A stretch of DNA of 64,000 nucleotides from Forficula auricularia (Eukaryota > Arthropoda > Insecta > Dermaptera > Forficulidae), in contig JALMQS010000099.1 in NCBI GenBank assembly GCA_024734495.1, positions 94,909,388 through 94,973,387 of the forward strand. The letters run 5' to 3'. The position numbers were made by a program, and so were the translations under genes. Below the pieces are notes generated by a model. It did not search any database. It was not told the origin of the DNA and was given only the letters and a program-made list of their open reading frames with translations. Below, one piece after another: positions 10,791 to 23,462 of this stretch (its first letter is position 1; each line of letters starts with the position of its first letter).

Positions 10791-12544
10791 TAAAAGTCAT
10801 TATCACAAAGTTTCAATTTCGGTATCCGATTAGAGATCAACTAACTTTTTAGTTGAATTGGCATCTTTTGGAAGTAACGTATTAATTTAATGAGAAATCC
10901 ATAAGTGATGCCTCGTAATAATTTAGTTTTGATTTTTCAAGGGGGCAATGAGTTTTTTAGGGGGCGCTGCACCCTTTGTCCCCCCTCCTTACTACGCCCA
11001 TTAGAGCCAGTAAGAATCGGGTCCCCTGTGACTGGGGCTGCTCATTTATAAAAATTATGCTTTAGATCTGTTAGTAGTCATAAAAAAAACTTTTTTAAAC
11101 GTTTATTGAGACAAAAATATGTTATACTAATGACTCAATGTTCATTAAAGAGCTGAGATAATTGACACGTAAAACCTTTTATTGCTATTTAACCATGGAG
11201 GCGAGGAATTTAAGCATCTGCCGTAAGTGGTTGTTTTTCTATTCTTCTACAATTTATTTTTGAGTTACATAAAAGGTATCGTTGTAAAGCTAATTAGAGT
11301 GTAGAATCAATTCATAAGTAATGAACATATAATAATTTAAACAAAGTTTGGTTATCAAAAAAAAACTGAGTTTTCTAAATAATAAAGAAAATCATCTATA
11401 TATAGTGAGCGTTTTAGGCAAACAAAGCATAGTAATACGGGGCCTAAGAGAATGTGTCATGTCATGACTTGATATAGTCGTTTTTTTTACATTTCTGAAG
11501 ATATTGTTTAGAGGGCTGAAAAAGAAGCTGTTTGATTATGCAGATTTCGAATGACTGGAGATTTTAAGACTCGGGAAAGAAGGAGTTCCAGTGAGAGTCT
11601 TTCAATTACTTGGTACGAGCTCTTAGAGAAATTATTGTTAAATCCATTACTACTAACTAGATCAAGTGATTTTTTCAAAATAAAAATAAATAAATGAAAA
11701 AAAATAAACAAAAAATATGATAGGTTAATATATTAAATTGAAAGAAAAGTGAAAACTTTTCCAAGACACGGTATGCTCTTCGGTTGGAGCCACACTAGTA
11801 ATAAATTTAAATATACCTATTATTTTATTAAAAATTGATTTTTTCATTTTAATTAATTTGGGATAAATTATATTTCTTAATTAATTGTAATATATTATGC
11901 AACCAGCTGCCAAGCCCGCCTTTTGCGGGCATCTAGCTACGCCCCCTGTACTCGTGGGTTCTAAAATAATCATTTGAATTTCCTAATTTTAATAAATTTT
12001 ATGTCATGAACTGGTTTTAAAATTAAAAAAAATCGGCGTTGTCACACATGCCTATTATAATAAGTATAAATAATAATGATGAGCTATTTGTGGGTTTAAA
12101 TGAGTAAATTAATTCAACGATAAGCTTTTATCATAACAACGTATTAATATAAAATTGGTAAAAACAAAAAATAAATAATTTTTTTTTATTTTTGAACAAA
12201 AAGTTAATAAAATGTCATATTACTAAGAACTAAGAAATAACTAAGAAATACAACTATTTTGGAACCAGAATAAAATTTCTATGCCGATTCGTTTTTTCAT
12301 GGGTGTCGAAAGAAACCCAATACACAAAGGACACACAGGCACCCTGACAGAAAAAAAAATCTTTTTTCTAAGTGAGTAGGGGAAAGTATGTGGTCATGCA
12401 GTACCTTCCTCTTCAGAAGTATTTAAGACAATTAGATAATTATTTGATTTAAATAAAATTCACCATTAATTAATTTTTAATATTTTTTTATAAAAGTATA
12501 TAAAATAAAATTAGAAAACAAACAAACGTTTTGTACACGCCATA
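10791..12544. other. AT-rich stretch with minor GC-rich remnants
   Basis: Two short GC-rich bits, GGGGGCGCTGCACCC near 10960 and the hairpin GCCCGCCTTTTGCGGGC near 11917, may be transposon ends. Nothing else is supportable. Confidence 0.35.
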
Positions 12545-13663
12545 TTTTTACATTATCCAATGCGGAAAATATTGTAATCGGTCTCGCGGCAAGCGCGACT
12601 TCAAAGGGTCCTCAGGTAAAGACTACGGAACCCATGGTCTCAATTAAGGTCACAAATTGTAGTATTCAATTAGGTTGAATTTTAGCACGTGACGGTTTTG
12701 CCAAAAATTACATGGGGTCTCGTCGAGAGGCCAAAAAGTGCCATTTTTTGGAAGTGCGTGCGGATGGATGTATGATGTTATCGTTTTTTTCGTCCACGAT
12801 TTTTTCCAAACCATTACACCGATTGAAATGAAATTGAAAACCTACCATTATTTTAACAAAAGCGCTGATTAGTTTTTGGTAGATATCGGCGCACAAACAT
12901 TAGTACTTTATTTCGGTACTTTTTTAGTTTTTTCTAAATATCTTGAAAATTACTTAACCAATTTTGATGAAATTTAATATCCTAATTAAGTATCTTGGGG
13001 ACAACAAAAAAGGTTAAATAAAGTTTTTAGTAAAAATATATTTTAAAGTACTTTAATCTAGAGAAAGATAGTACTTTTTTTTAAATTCCTTATTTTACCA
13101 AAAATTCTTTAAAATTTATTCATTTGATCGGTTTAATATGGCTCATTTAAACTTGATTAAGTAAGAATGGATAGGCTTCTCGCTGTGAAATGATAAAAAT
13201 TTGGGAGGAATTTTATAAGTAACCATAGCAACTGCGTTGTTTTTTTATCCTTCACCTTTGCTGAAGACAGAGAGGAATCGACTTAAAATCAAAAATAGTC
13301 GATTCTCATCTATTACTTGAGGAATAACCATTCTATATTGAATTTTTGACGTTTCGGTTTTTATTGGTAACCATTGCTGAAGACATGGATGAATCGAGTT
13401 AAAATCCAAAATAGTGATCGATTCTCATCTAATACTTGAGGAATAACAATTCTACATTAGGTTTTTGACGTTTCGATTATTATTGGTAACTATTGCTGAA
13501 GACATGGAGGAACCGGCTTAAAATCAAAAATATCGATCGATTCTTATATAATACTAGCGGAATAACCTTATTGCATTCCATTTTTGATGTTTTGACTATT
13601 AATGGCAAGCTCTACCGGTAACGTGGAAGAATCGACTTACAATCAAAAAGACTAAATTCTTTT
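12545..13663 (+). mobile_element. HLE-1 copy 3, 3' truncated
   Basis: Starts TTTTTACATTATCCAATGCG and carries the 5' module, a minimal GGAT microsatellite, the AT-rich middle (GTACTTTATTTCGGTACTTT) and about three diverged minisatellite monomers (TTGCTGAAGACATGG, TTTTTGACGTTTCGG). It ends abruptly in AGACTAAATTCTTTTTT, where module A starts. The second half, with inverted monomers and the 3' hairpin, is missing. Confidence 0.85.
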
Positions 13664-13990
13664 TTAACCGACTTCAAAAAAGGAGGAGGTTCTCTATTCG
13701 ACTGAATTTTTTTTTTTTTTTTTTTTTTTTGTGCCTATGTTACCTTATATCTCCGCGATTGGTCCCATTTTTTTTTTCGTTTTTTTTTCATATGTATTAG
13801 ACCTTTTTTATTAGGTTTGTTTAGACCTAACCTCTTTGTTTATGAACCGATTTCGATGGTTCTTTTTTTATCCGAAAGGGGGTGTCTGAGGGATGGTGTC
13901 ATATTAATTTGGTCAAGTTCTGATGATATGATCACTATTAATAACATCACTAAAATGAGAAAAATAAAAATAATTTTTATGAAAAAACAT
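13664..13990 (+). mobile_element. Module A of the ACCGACTTC family, solo copy
   Basis: Starts AACCGACTTCAAAAAAGGAG, then GAGGTTCTCTATTCGACTGA, a T run (about 13709-13730), CTCCGCGATTGGTCCC, and ends near ACATCACTAAAATGAG/AATAATTTTTAT. The AACCGACTTC...GGAGGAGG head is one I recall from several insect genomes (knowledge, not checked). No module B follows. Confidence 0.8.
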
Positions 13991-14239
13991 ATTTAATACA
14001 GCTGGATTGGTCACAATATCACGCATGTGCTGATACTCAACTAGATTACTAACACATTCTTCCTCTCTCTCTCTCTTCTCTCTTATTTCCCCTCCATTTA
14101 GTCATTTCTCCTTTATTGTAACAAAAATTTCAAAACAGAAACGTCGCTAAAGAAGTTTCACTTCAAAAAGTGAAAATTTTCGAGTTAATCCATTAGTCAT
14201 CCTTAAAACTATCTGAAGAGGAACATTTCTAGTCTTGTT

Positions 14240-14633
14240 GGGGCAAGAAAAACCAAAAAGCCCTTTTTTGAACTGTAAGGCTGCTGGAGGGCTGAGAGGG
14301 GTCGACCTCGATCCGGGCACGACTCGGCCGCCACTGTCTGCGCCGAGCAGCCATTCACTCGGCGTGTGATTGGCGGTTTCACTGAAAGAGACAACCCAAA
14401 AAGAAAGGAGACAGACAACCTCTGATTCCGGGGGTTCTAAGGGGGACGGGGGACGTGTTCCCGATTCGGCCACAGCGCGAGGAAAGTGTCAGTGCAACAG
14501 CGACTAGTGGCTCTCGCGCTTTAGTGCCAGTAGTAGTGCTTACCAGTGGATTGACGGTTTTGCCATTCTTCATATCTATCCCCTTTCCAGTCTGTTCTTT
14601 CTCTTTTCAAGGGGATTCCAGCCATTTCAATCG
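14240..14633 (+). promoter_or_regulatory. Candidate promoter and non-coding first exon
   Basis: This is a marked GC- and CpG-rich interval in an AT-rich window (GGTCGACCTCGATCCGGGC, CGGCCGCC, GCCGAGCAGCC). It contains an arthropod initiator-like GTCAGTG with the A at 14491, then 140 bp of GTG/AGT-rich sequence resembling insect 5' UTR, ending ATCG/GTAAGTT: an ideal splice donor at 14634. A pyrimidine-rich CTCTCTCTCT tract lies upstream (14053-14085). No long ORF is inside. It could instead be an unrecognised GC-rich repeat; no second copy exists in the window. Confidence 0.4.
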
Positions 14634-14685
14634 GTAAGTTCTATTCATTCAACTCTCCTACCAAATTTAATACCTAACTTGCGTA

Positions 14686-14890
14686 TTCAAGTCTCTATAA
14701 ATAATTTTTATATATCGCTCATTCATGTCTCTACAAATAATTTTTTTACGTCGCTCATTCAAGTCTCTATAAATAATTTTTATTTCTCACTCATTCAAGT
14801 CTCTACAAATAATTTTTTACGTCGCTTATTCAAGTCTTTATAAATAAATTTTACATGTCGCTCATTCAAGTTTCTACAAACAATCTATTT
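14686..14890 (+). repeat. 36 bp tandem repeat, about 5.5 units
   Basis: Units start ATTCAAGTCTCTATAAATAA and alternate TATAAATAATTTTTAT with TACAAATAATTTTTTACGTC, giving a two-unit higher-order pattern. It begins about 50 bp downstream of the candidate splice donor, so it would be in the first intron. Confidence 0.85.
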
Positions 14891-16777
14891 TCAGAGGGAA
14901 ACATATTTGACTCTATTGTCAAATTAAATACCCAATTAAGTATTATTTTTAAATTTAAATCACTGCATAACAAAAAATTTAGTTTACACTGTTCTTATAA
15001 AAAATACCTACCTACAATAATTCTCATCATTTCTAATTTAGTTTTAAATATTAATATAATAAAAAATAATATTATTAGAGATTTTTCAAATTTGAATAAT
15101 TTTTTCAAGCATAAAATCTATATCAAATATCAATTTAGTAAAAATAACTAAAAAAAAAACAATTAAAAAAGAATTACTCTATATATTATTTCATTATTAC
15201 TTATTTGTAATTTACTTTTCTTTTGCTCTTGGCAATTTTTAATAAACTATTTAATTAGGTCATACTTATTTCATAAATTATAGTCCTTAGAATTTTGATA
15301 ATTTTTTATAAATGCCAAAGAACGATATTTAACTAGGTATGATATTAATTTTATAGTAATTTGAAATTAATTAATGATTTTGATCAGATTTCTTGACATG
15401 ATTTCTAATGTTTGGACAATACTCTTTGTATAAATACAATATTAGTAAATTAAAAAAAGGCAAGTATCTTAAAACTGACCTTTACCATCTTTGATAATTG
15501 TTTTTGAAACAACCAATGATCGTTTCCAATCATTTATATCAAAGGAGCGAAGATGTAAATCAGAAATCAGAAAAAAAGCAAACATAATATATGACTTCGA
15601 TCTTCAAAATATCAGAAAGGTTTCTAACATTATTCAATTGAATTATGTCAATGTTGTGTTATAGAATATTCATTAAAACTGTAAGTAAAATCCACCTGTT
15701 ACAAACCTCACCCATATATTAGTAGTGTTGTTTTGATCGTAGGTTTTCTCGGATCTCGGCCGATGTACCACTTTCCCTTGGCTCTAGGCTACCCGCAGTT
15801 CAGTTTCTATTGAAATCACTCAATTGTTTTTAGTTCTATTTCAAAATTAATTTTTAATATTTCTTATAATTTGATAAATATATCAATTTGTTTCCATTTT
15901 CATCTTTATCATCCCTAATTATTTATTAATTTTCTTAACTGATTTCCACTATTACTTTTTCTTATTACAATACTATTAGAAGCACTCTATTTGATTATAT
16001 GTTAAAAAGACAAAATCGAATAAATAAAAAGAAAAGTAATTATACAGGACTAGGTTTCTATTATCAAGCACAATGAACTTCTTCAAGTTCTTATGTAAGG
16101 AGCTTAAAGTGCTTTCTCTTGACCAAGAATTTGTGTTATTTGAAACTATTACTGGAAGAGATCTAAAAGCCTGACCTTAAACTATAGTAGTTTTTACATT
16201 ATCTTAATGTTAATAATATCGATAAAGGGACATTGTCTCTATTAAATTATATTCCTTAATATATACATATATTCTGTCATTTTGTATTTTTAAAGATATT
16301 ACCATATATCAAAAACATATCAAAATATTTATTATTTTAATGAATCTTCTTCACCAAAAAATATTTTCTATTATGATGAAAATCTAAAACATCAAGCTTA
16401 ATAGGTTTATTGCGAATGACCTGATATGTTAATGTTTACTTATACTCTATGAGTTCACTCTCTCCATAATTTTAGAACGTTCAAAAGCAGTTTACTAAAA
16501 ATTATTTTCTCAAGTTAATTTGGAAGTTTTAACTGTAAAACCTCAATTTATTCATTTGAATTGAAAAAAAATTGAATTCCAAAGAAAATAATATATTTTT
16601 AGGCAAAAAAAAATTTAATGAATTTTTTTAAATATATATATATATATATATATATACTTATATACTTCGTATACAATGGAATGGTGTAGATTAGATTAAT
16701 TGATATTAAACTTATTATTACTTGATAAGGGGATTATTAACGGAAAATTTAAATTAGAATTCCAAATAAAAATTACA
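14891..16777. other. AT-rich stretch, nothing recognised apart from a (TA)n tract
   Basis: (TA)n microsatellite at about 16631-16656. The frame at 14855-15151 is low-complexity N/K/I translation. A GC-richer patch near 15750-15800 has no assignable motif. Confidence 0.4.
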
Positions 16778-16960
16778 ATGAAACCCTATTAGTAAGGTAT
16801 GTCTGTCTCTTTGTCAGTCTGTTAAAGAATTTTAGCTCGTAAACCAGAGACGATACAAATTTGAAATTTACATGTTAAATGTATTTATTTCCCCCTCTTC
16901 CAAAGCAAAAACCATGTTGTCAAATTTTAATCGGATGATTATTTTAGGCGGGGTTAAAAA
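16778..16960 (+). repeat. AGGGTTCCG-family relic
   Basis: ACCCTATTAGTAAGG, TGTCTGTCTCTTTGTCAGTC and ATTTGAAATTTACATG occur in the order seen in the copies at 20249, 42371 and, inverted, 52098 and 55045. The AGGGTTCCGT terminus is gone. Confidence 0.5.
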
Positions 16961-17124
16961 TAAAGTTAAAAAATAAAAATATTTTTTATCTTGATGTGTC
17001 AAGTATCCCGGTGAAAATTAAATTAAGTAGAATTAAACTGAAATAGAAAATTTAATTCACTTTAAAATGATTCACGTCAAAATGTCTATTTTTAGACGAC
17101 TTTTATTATCTAAACGAATTTCAA

Positions 17125-17385
17125 GATTTTTAGACCCCCCTCCCCCTGAGCCACATTCTGTCACATTTTCATTCAGCCCCATCTGTATTGTGACATCACA
17201 CTATCAGTTTTATACCTTATAATTTATTACTTGTAGATTGTATATTTGAAAAATTTTAAAAAATTTTAATTTGACTTTTGTGACATCAGAATTTTTAAGA
17301 TCCCCGGGCCCCCTGTCACATTTTGTCACAAATCTGAGATGCCCCCTCACTCCATACTGTGTGACGTAATTTATGGACGGCCCCT
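17125..17385 (+). repeat. GACGT/GGCCCC dispersed repeat
   Basis: CCCCCTCCCCCTGAG, TTTGTGACATCAG, CCCCCTGTCACATTTTGTCA and the end GTGTGACGTAATTTATGGAC plus GGCCCC. It is the more complete relative of 1-117. The CCCCCTxxxTGTCACA word occurs twice, so it may contain an internal duplication. Confidence 0.6.
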
Positions 17386-18422
17386 TTGCTTGTTGGTGAT
17401 TCATATTCATTATGAGAATTGTTGAAGAGTATTTTTTGTTTATTAATAATAATAACAAATAGAAATTGAAACTATAACCTAATGATTCTTCTATCAAGTA
17501 TGAACACATAAAAGGATTACAACCAACTACCATAATCATACACGTGCAAAAATTCCTGCTCGTTATCCCCAAAAGGCGATCCACTTCCCAAGAGAATTCT
17601 TCATTTTAATTACTGATTTAACTATGATATATACCCGAAAAATATAACAAATAAAACCAAATTACAATCAAAATTTTATTCACCATCTATCATCAATCAA
17701 AAATTCAACAACAAAGCCTTACTTAAATAAATAATGCCAATTGTGAAAAGGAAATATTTTGCAAATGCAATAAGGAAGTTAAAGAAAGAATTTTTTTTGA
17801 AAGGTAAATAGTACAGTATGTAATCATTAGTTTGTCAATATTGTCATTCTTTTCTCGTAATCACTCATTTCACCTACTTAAATACATACCAAATATTTAA
17901 TTATCTTTTCCTTTTAATATTTAAATTGTTATACAATCTATAACTAAAATAGGGACACCTAATGTACTATATTATATAGATTTTTGATTTAACCTTTGTA
18001 GGTTCATAGCTCGTAACTGGGACTCAAAATAAAAATGATAAAATTTCAAGTTTTATAGGATTTTAAAAGAACGTTATTGCTTAGATAGGATGCACTAATT
18101 TGTTAACATTTTTAATCTCAAAGCAGCCAAAATAATTTTCGTTAAAAGTAGGTACTCATACTAAGCTACTTTATGAATTTTTACATAATTTTATACAAAA
18201 GGACTACAAAGTTAGGAGGGCGACTTTAGCCTATAGAAATAAAAATTGCAACATTATATATTTAATAAGATTCTAAAGACCATATTAAACGGTACCTCTT
18301 GGACACGTGATTACTCAAAATTTTTATTTTCCATTCTAATTTTTTATTTATTATTAAATATATATTACATCTCATTAATTTTTTTTTAAGATAGAAAGAG
18401 AGAGAGAGATAGAGACTAAATA
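17386..18422. other. AT-rich stretch, nothing recognised
   Basis: The frame at 17210-17584 (- strand) crosses the repeat above and shows no protein motif. Confidence 0.4.
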
Positions 18423-18430
18423 TTTTACAC

Positions 18431-19569
18431 CAGGGCTGCCCAACCCGCGGTCCGCGGAACCCATGCGGACCACCACTGCAATGAGTGGGGCCCATCATAA
18501 AATCATAAACTTCCTTAAAACATTGAGATTTATATGTATAGATATGAAACATGAATGTACATTTGTACAATACGTGAAGCTTTTTTCAAGAATAAAATTC
18601 ACTAAAATCAAAATTATAGGCTTAACTATATAAGAAAAAAAAATAATAATGATGTTTTGAATATTTAAAAAATTTTCTTCTTCTCATATTTTCATTTTCT
18701 AAAATATTTATTATTCCAGTAATTTATATCCTACGACACTAACCAAGTCTATAGTTATCATTCTAGTACGAGGAGACAATAAGAATTTATGGAGTTTTCT
18801 AGAAGAATCACAATTAATTGATAATTTCTCTACTGGACTAAAAGTTGTCAGGACTTGTCTTTTAGATCTTTGCACTTTCTTACATGTCAATAGATAATGG
18901 ATAGTCAGAGATTATTATATCCGTGATCCTTTTAAAAAATAAATTATCATTTCTCATATCCTTCTTTAATCCCATTCGATTTAAACCAGGGCTGTCTAAC
19001 TCGTGGCCCAATATAAAGTCATTGTGCCTGATAATTTTTTCCTCTAAAATAAGAAATGTGAAAATCTACTGTGAAGTTTTCGAAAAATAAAAGTGCTAAT
19101 TTTAAATTTTGAATCTGGAACTAGATTTCAAGATTTCCGAAAAAATAATCATCATTTTGCTCTATTTTCGATTTCATTTTCATTATAAATAAATTTTCTA
19201 CTTGTAAACGTTTTGATTGAATGTTCTAGAACAACGATTAGATACCGATCTGAAAGAAAAATTGAATATTGTCTCTTTATTAGAATTTTATATTAATTAT
19301 CTAGTCAGGAAAAAATATAAACAAATACTAATACATAATATCAGTTTTTGTAAGTACGTATACCAGAAGATATTTTCAAGTGCATATAAAATTTACGAAA
19401 AGTAAAAGCTCACTATGAACTAAAAAAATAATAAAGTTCTTATTTCTACATTATTAACTATCTTTTTTGAATAAAAAATATCAATAAAATTATAATATTT
19501 TATCCGCGGTCCGAGACAATTTTTTTCTTCAAATGTGGCCCGTGTAAGCCAAAAGGTTGGACACCCCTG
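18431..19569. mobile_element. hAT-like element with exact 8 bp target duplication
   Basis: Termini are CAGGGCTGCCCAACCCGCGG and the complement CAGGGGTGTCCAACCTTTTG. They are flanked by exact TTTTACAC at 18423-18430 and 19570-19577: the 8 bp duplication characteristic of hAT. A second left-type end, CAGGGCTGTCTAACTCGTGG, lies inside at 18987, so the unit is composite: 584 bp from inner end to the right end resembles the 444 bp MITE at 6598. No transposase remains. Confidence 0.88.
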
Positions 19570-19577
19570 TTTTACAC

Positions 19578-20248
19578 TTACCATTTCAATATGCTCGTAA
19601 ATTATTTTTAAATATTTGTATTTTTCAAAACGTATTTTAGAAAATCTTTATTACATACGTACCTATTTTCGTTAATAAGCAAAGGTGCACCTAATATATA
19701 TTACCATTAAATTTAATCATATAGAACATTTCATAATCAATTTATCTTTAACCTAAATCAAGATAAAAAAATCATTCCATTCCATTTCCATTTCGAGTAA
19801 TTATTATGAGTAAATCAACAAATTATTTTTTGCTTAAAATAAAAATTTGAAAAAATGGGGAGGTAAATTTATTATTCTTATGGGAGAAAAAGTTTATTTC
19901 TCAAATAGCTTTCTGCCACTAGATATTAGAAGGGATGGATTTTCTATTAAATTACAAGTAATTAGTAATTCTAAATAACACGAAGATATGTCACGCCTAT
20001 CGTGATTTATTTATTATCCTATACGAAACAAACAATTTAAAACTTCTGAGGCAACATAACTTATTATTAATGACTTGAGTATTTATGAATCGCCTTTCGA
20101 AATACTTTCAAATTTTAAGTTTCAAGGGAAAATTTTAGTAAAATAAATTTAACTAAAATATAATTGTAAGAACACGAGTTATGAGGCTAAATTTAAGCGG
20201 TAATCATTTTATGATACGCGTGTCTTAAAAAGACTTGTTTTAAATTTT
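19578..20248. other. AT-rich stretch, nothing recognised
   Basis: No supportable feature. Confidence 0.4.
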
Positions 20249-20440
20249 AGGGTTCCGTACCAAAAGTGGTAAAAACGCATCTCTTATGATGTGACTTGGT
20301 TGTCCGTATATCACCTCTAGCTCAGGCCTGTAGTTTTTAAAATATTCAAGCTGTTGATAATGCTGTTTATAATGTTGAACTTTGCTAAGTGGTTAGATTT
20401 CAAATTTAAGAAAGTCAAAAAAATAGTTTGTCCCTCTTTA
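20249..20440 (+). repeat. AGGGTTCCG-family repeat
   Basis: Starts TTTTAGGGTTCCGTACC, then TTGTCCGTATATCACC and TTAGATTTCAAATTTAAG. TGTCCGTATATCA also occurs in the copy at 42371. It is probably a non-autonomous transposon; no coding. Confidence 0.6.
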
Positions 20441-20707
20441 ATCATATTGAATACAAATTAATGCTGATAAATGAAAAACTTGTAACAATTTCTCGCATGT
20501 GATATGAGTGAATATATCTTTTAAAATCTTATTATTAAATTTTATTGTCATTTTATATGCAATCTATTATAAAATCATTCATCTTCCACGAATACCGGTC
20601 ATCCCTATTTCAGTTATTAATATCTAATTTACCGTCTACCAATATGCTTACAACTTAATTATTTAATTGAACCCGTGTGTCACAATTAACAATCGGGCTT
20701 AATTAAT

Positions 20708-20975
20708 ATCTACTATTTAAGGTGAACCCTCTGATATTGTTAATAAATAAATATTTCATTCAAAGATTTAATCTTGATTTATAAAATTTCGAATGACTTT
20801 AATGGCCTTCGAAATTTGAAAAAATTCAAAATTCCAAACACTCAATCATCTTAATTTAAACTATATGGCATGGCTATCTATTTAAATTTAGAATCACTAA
20901 ACCGTGAAATTTTACAAATGAAGTTTAAATCTTTGAGTGAAATATTTAGCGCAGAGCAGTTCACCTCACAGGGTA
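20708..20975. mobile_element. Diverged foldback, arms about 70-100 bp
   Basis: AATATTTCATTCAAAGATTT on the left pairs with AAATCTTTGAGTGAAATATT on the right, extending outward to AAGGTGAACC/GGTTCACCT-like and inward through TATAAAATTTCG. It sits immediately upstream of the box-B sequence at 21012. Confidence 0.6.
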
Positions 20976-21050
20976 GCTATTAATTGAATCGGAATGCTAA
21001 TTTTGGTTCTCGGGTTCGATTCCCGAAGGGGTAAACTCAACCCTTCTGAC
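20976..21050 (+). repeat. tRNA-like/SINE-like segment with canonical box B
   Basis: CGGGTTCGATTCCCG (about 21011-21025) is a 4-5 bp stem around a TTCGATT loop, as in a T arm, and matches box B exactly. It is followed by GGGGTAAACTCAACCCTT; the related segment at 30040 has GGGGGAATGAACCCTC. No complete cloverleaf can be drawn, so it is not called a tRNA gene. Confidence 0.45.
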
Positions 21051-21724
21051 ATATAATTAAAAATTAGTTATTCCATCTCGGATCCCTCATAATTTACGAT
21101 GTACTATCAGCATATTTTAATTCTTTACAATCTTAGCAACGGCTATAGTCCTTAAAAGGAGATAAGCATTGGTAATATAGGCAGAAGCTACTCTATTATG
21201 ATTATTTTGATATTTAAACGGAGATTTGAGGTTCGGATTTACTGAGAATGTAACTACACAAGTGACTCCCGCACACTGTTTATGGGGCATTCAACGCCAA
21301 ATCGGACGGTTTGAAAAATTTTAATTTTTGATTTCCTTCATTTTTTTGACATTTTTTAGTATCCATCAAAAAACCCTTCCTGGTAAATTTTGAAATTTTT
21401 TTGATCACCGGTTTAAAAGATATCGAATTTCTGTTTTTCCTTATAACTTCTTCAAAAATGGTCCAAATTCAAAAATTTTTTTTACATACTTTTTAGAAAA
21501 AATACAGAAAAATTATTTAAATTGTTTTTATATGCGATTTTTAAGTTTGAAAATTTTAGTCTTGTTTTTGAAACTGTATGTAGGTACTCTTCGATTTTTT
21601 TCATATCGATAATTTTTTATTTTAAACTTCTATTCATTCTACAAATTTTAAGACCGGGTTGATAGTGGTTCTATGATAATTACTATTTTTTTCGATTTTC
21701 GATTTTTTATTTTTATTTTCTTTC
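21051..21724. other. AT-rich stretch, nothing recognised
   Basis: T-rich, with no supportable feature. Confidence 0.35.
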
Positions 21725-21835
21725 AACAAAGTTCCAGTCTCTAGATGTCATAGGGATAAACGAGTTAGCAGTTGAAAACTACCCAGAATCAGGTATCGAA
21801 ACTTTGTGCACTCTGGTGAGAATTTCTAATTAAAA
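21725..21835 (-). pseudogene. CR1-like LINE C-terminal relic
   Basis: The minus strand reads ANSFIPMTSRDWNFVE before disruption, matching the FANSFIPLTSRDWNSLP signature of the LINE at 30397-31134. Confidence 0.65.
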
Positions 21836-22957
21836 ATGCCTAATCTTATTATTATTTTAAACAACATATAATTTTATAATTTGAATTTTTTTTCTGAGAG
21901 CAAACTTACGAAATACACATATTGCTTAAAGTAGATTAAATTTTTTTTAAATTTTTTTAATTGAATAATTACAAACTTCTTGATGGAATATTAAATTTTT
22001 TTATGCTTATCATATTCATAAGGGAAAGTTAATTTAGTACATCCCTCCGCATTTTACAACATCATTATACAATTTCAGCGACTTCTTAAATTTTAATAAT
22101 TTTATTCATTAATAACAATGAAATTAAATAATAAATATTTTTGTAATTAATACTGAAACTGTTCCATGTTTTATTAAATTAACAATAATCATTAATAAAA
22201 ATTAAAAATCATTTGAAAGTTTTCATTTTTTATTTATTCTATTTTTCAAAGCGAATGGGTATTAGTGCGTTTTGTCGCTGTTATTCTAGATTCTTGTTTA
22301 TTTCCTAAAAGCATTAAAATCAATTACGGACGAACGGTTTTCGACGATTTTCCTTTTTGCTGGACGTGGGTGAGAGTCGTCCCGAAGGTTAAACTGGGTC
22401 TCTGATCCTTCTTCGGAAAGAATCGAAGCTAGTGGGTCATCGGGGCCAGACTAGGCCACCGGGGCCGGAAGAACACCTCCAAGGTCGTAAGCCAGCTACA
22501 GGCGGATCCCTCCACCCAGCTTCATTCTTATTTCAACGCCATTACAAGCTCAACATAAATTATTACTAGAACAAAACTTAAGTATCAACTACAGCAAAGA
22601 TCAAGTAATTAAAGAGAAATTTTTATAGTACCTACTATTCAAATCTATATCAACTAGTTAAACATGTTAAATACAAAATGGAAAGTAGAAAAAGTAAAAT
22701 TGATTTTTCCTTATAACTCTAAATGTTAGATTATTTTTTATATATCATAATATTTTTATCTAAATTTTCCAGCGGAAATAAGAAATAGGAACTTCTGCTC
22801 TTATTTTAATTGGATCCTTTGATTTTATTTCGGCTTGATCTAATTTTTTAAAATAAGTTAAATTAGCTTAACACGGCTTTTATGCCTCAATTTTTAAATA
22901 ATTTAACATAAGTAAAATAGGTATAAAAAATAAATAAATTTATATATGTATATGTTG
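21836..22957. other. Intergenic, with one GC-rich island at about 22340-22530
   Basis: The island (GGACGTGGGTGAGAGTCGTC, CATCGGGGCCAGACTAGGCC, CCGGGGCCGG) contrasts with its AT-rich flanks. Both strands have stops within tens of codons. It could be a transposon remnant or an exon; no assignment. Confidence 0.3.
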
Positions 22958-23368
22958 CAGTAAAATCTCGTTTTTTAGTAAAAACGGTTTCTTACTAGTT
23001 AAAACGCATTTCACTGAAAACCTTTGTGTCAACTAAAGCTTACTGATGTTGGTTGAGTTTGGTTCAAAGTTCTAGAATCTTTATTTTTGACCTTCCGTCT
23101 CATTTTGGGTGTTTATTTACAAAATGTTTTAAACGAAAATGTCAAAAATTAGAACCAAAGTTGTAGGGGATGTAATTTTTGAAATTTTCGTTTAAAATTT
23201 TTTGAAAATAAACACCCAAAATGAGGCGGAAGGTCGAAAATGATGATTCTAGACCTTTGACCTAGACTCAATCAACATCAGTAAGCTCTAGTTGCCAACA
23301 AGGGTACTCTGTGAAACGCGTTTTGACTAGTAAGAACCCGTTCTTACTAAAAAAACGGGGTTTTACTT
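22958..23368. mobile_element. Foldback element, about 410 bp, arms about 190 bp
   Basis: The left end AGTAAAATCTCGTTTTTTAG and right end complement AGTAAAACCCCGTTTTTTTA match, as do GTTTATTTACAAAATGTTTT/AAAATTTTTTGAAAATAAAC and GATGTTGGTTGAG/CTCAATCAACATC. The short centre lies near 23160. Ends resemble Tc1/pogo-type CAGT(A) termini, but no target duplication is clear. Confidence 0.85.
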
Positions 23369-23462
23369 CATTATATATTATAAATAATAAAAATAAATGT
23401 TAATGACTCTAATAAGTCAGGATTTACTTTAGCTAGCATCATAAACGAGAAAATAATTTAAT

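Noticed and set aside
11917..11933. GCCCGCCTTTTGCGGGC hairpin as a terminator
   Set aside because: Bacterial-style terminators do not apply in this eukaryotic context; it is more likely a transposon remnant.
14147..14473. 108-codon frame on the minus strand in the CpG-rich interval
   Set aside because: Several frames are open there because of high GC; no motif, and the + strand splice donor and initiator fit a non-coding exon better.
22340..22530. GC-rich island as a coding exon
   Set aside because: Stops in all frames within short distances and no recognisable protein.
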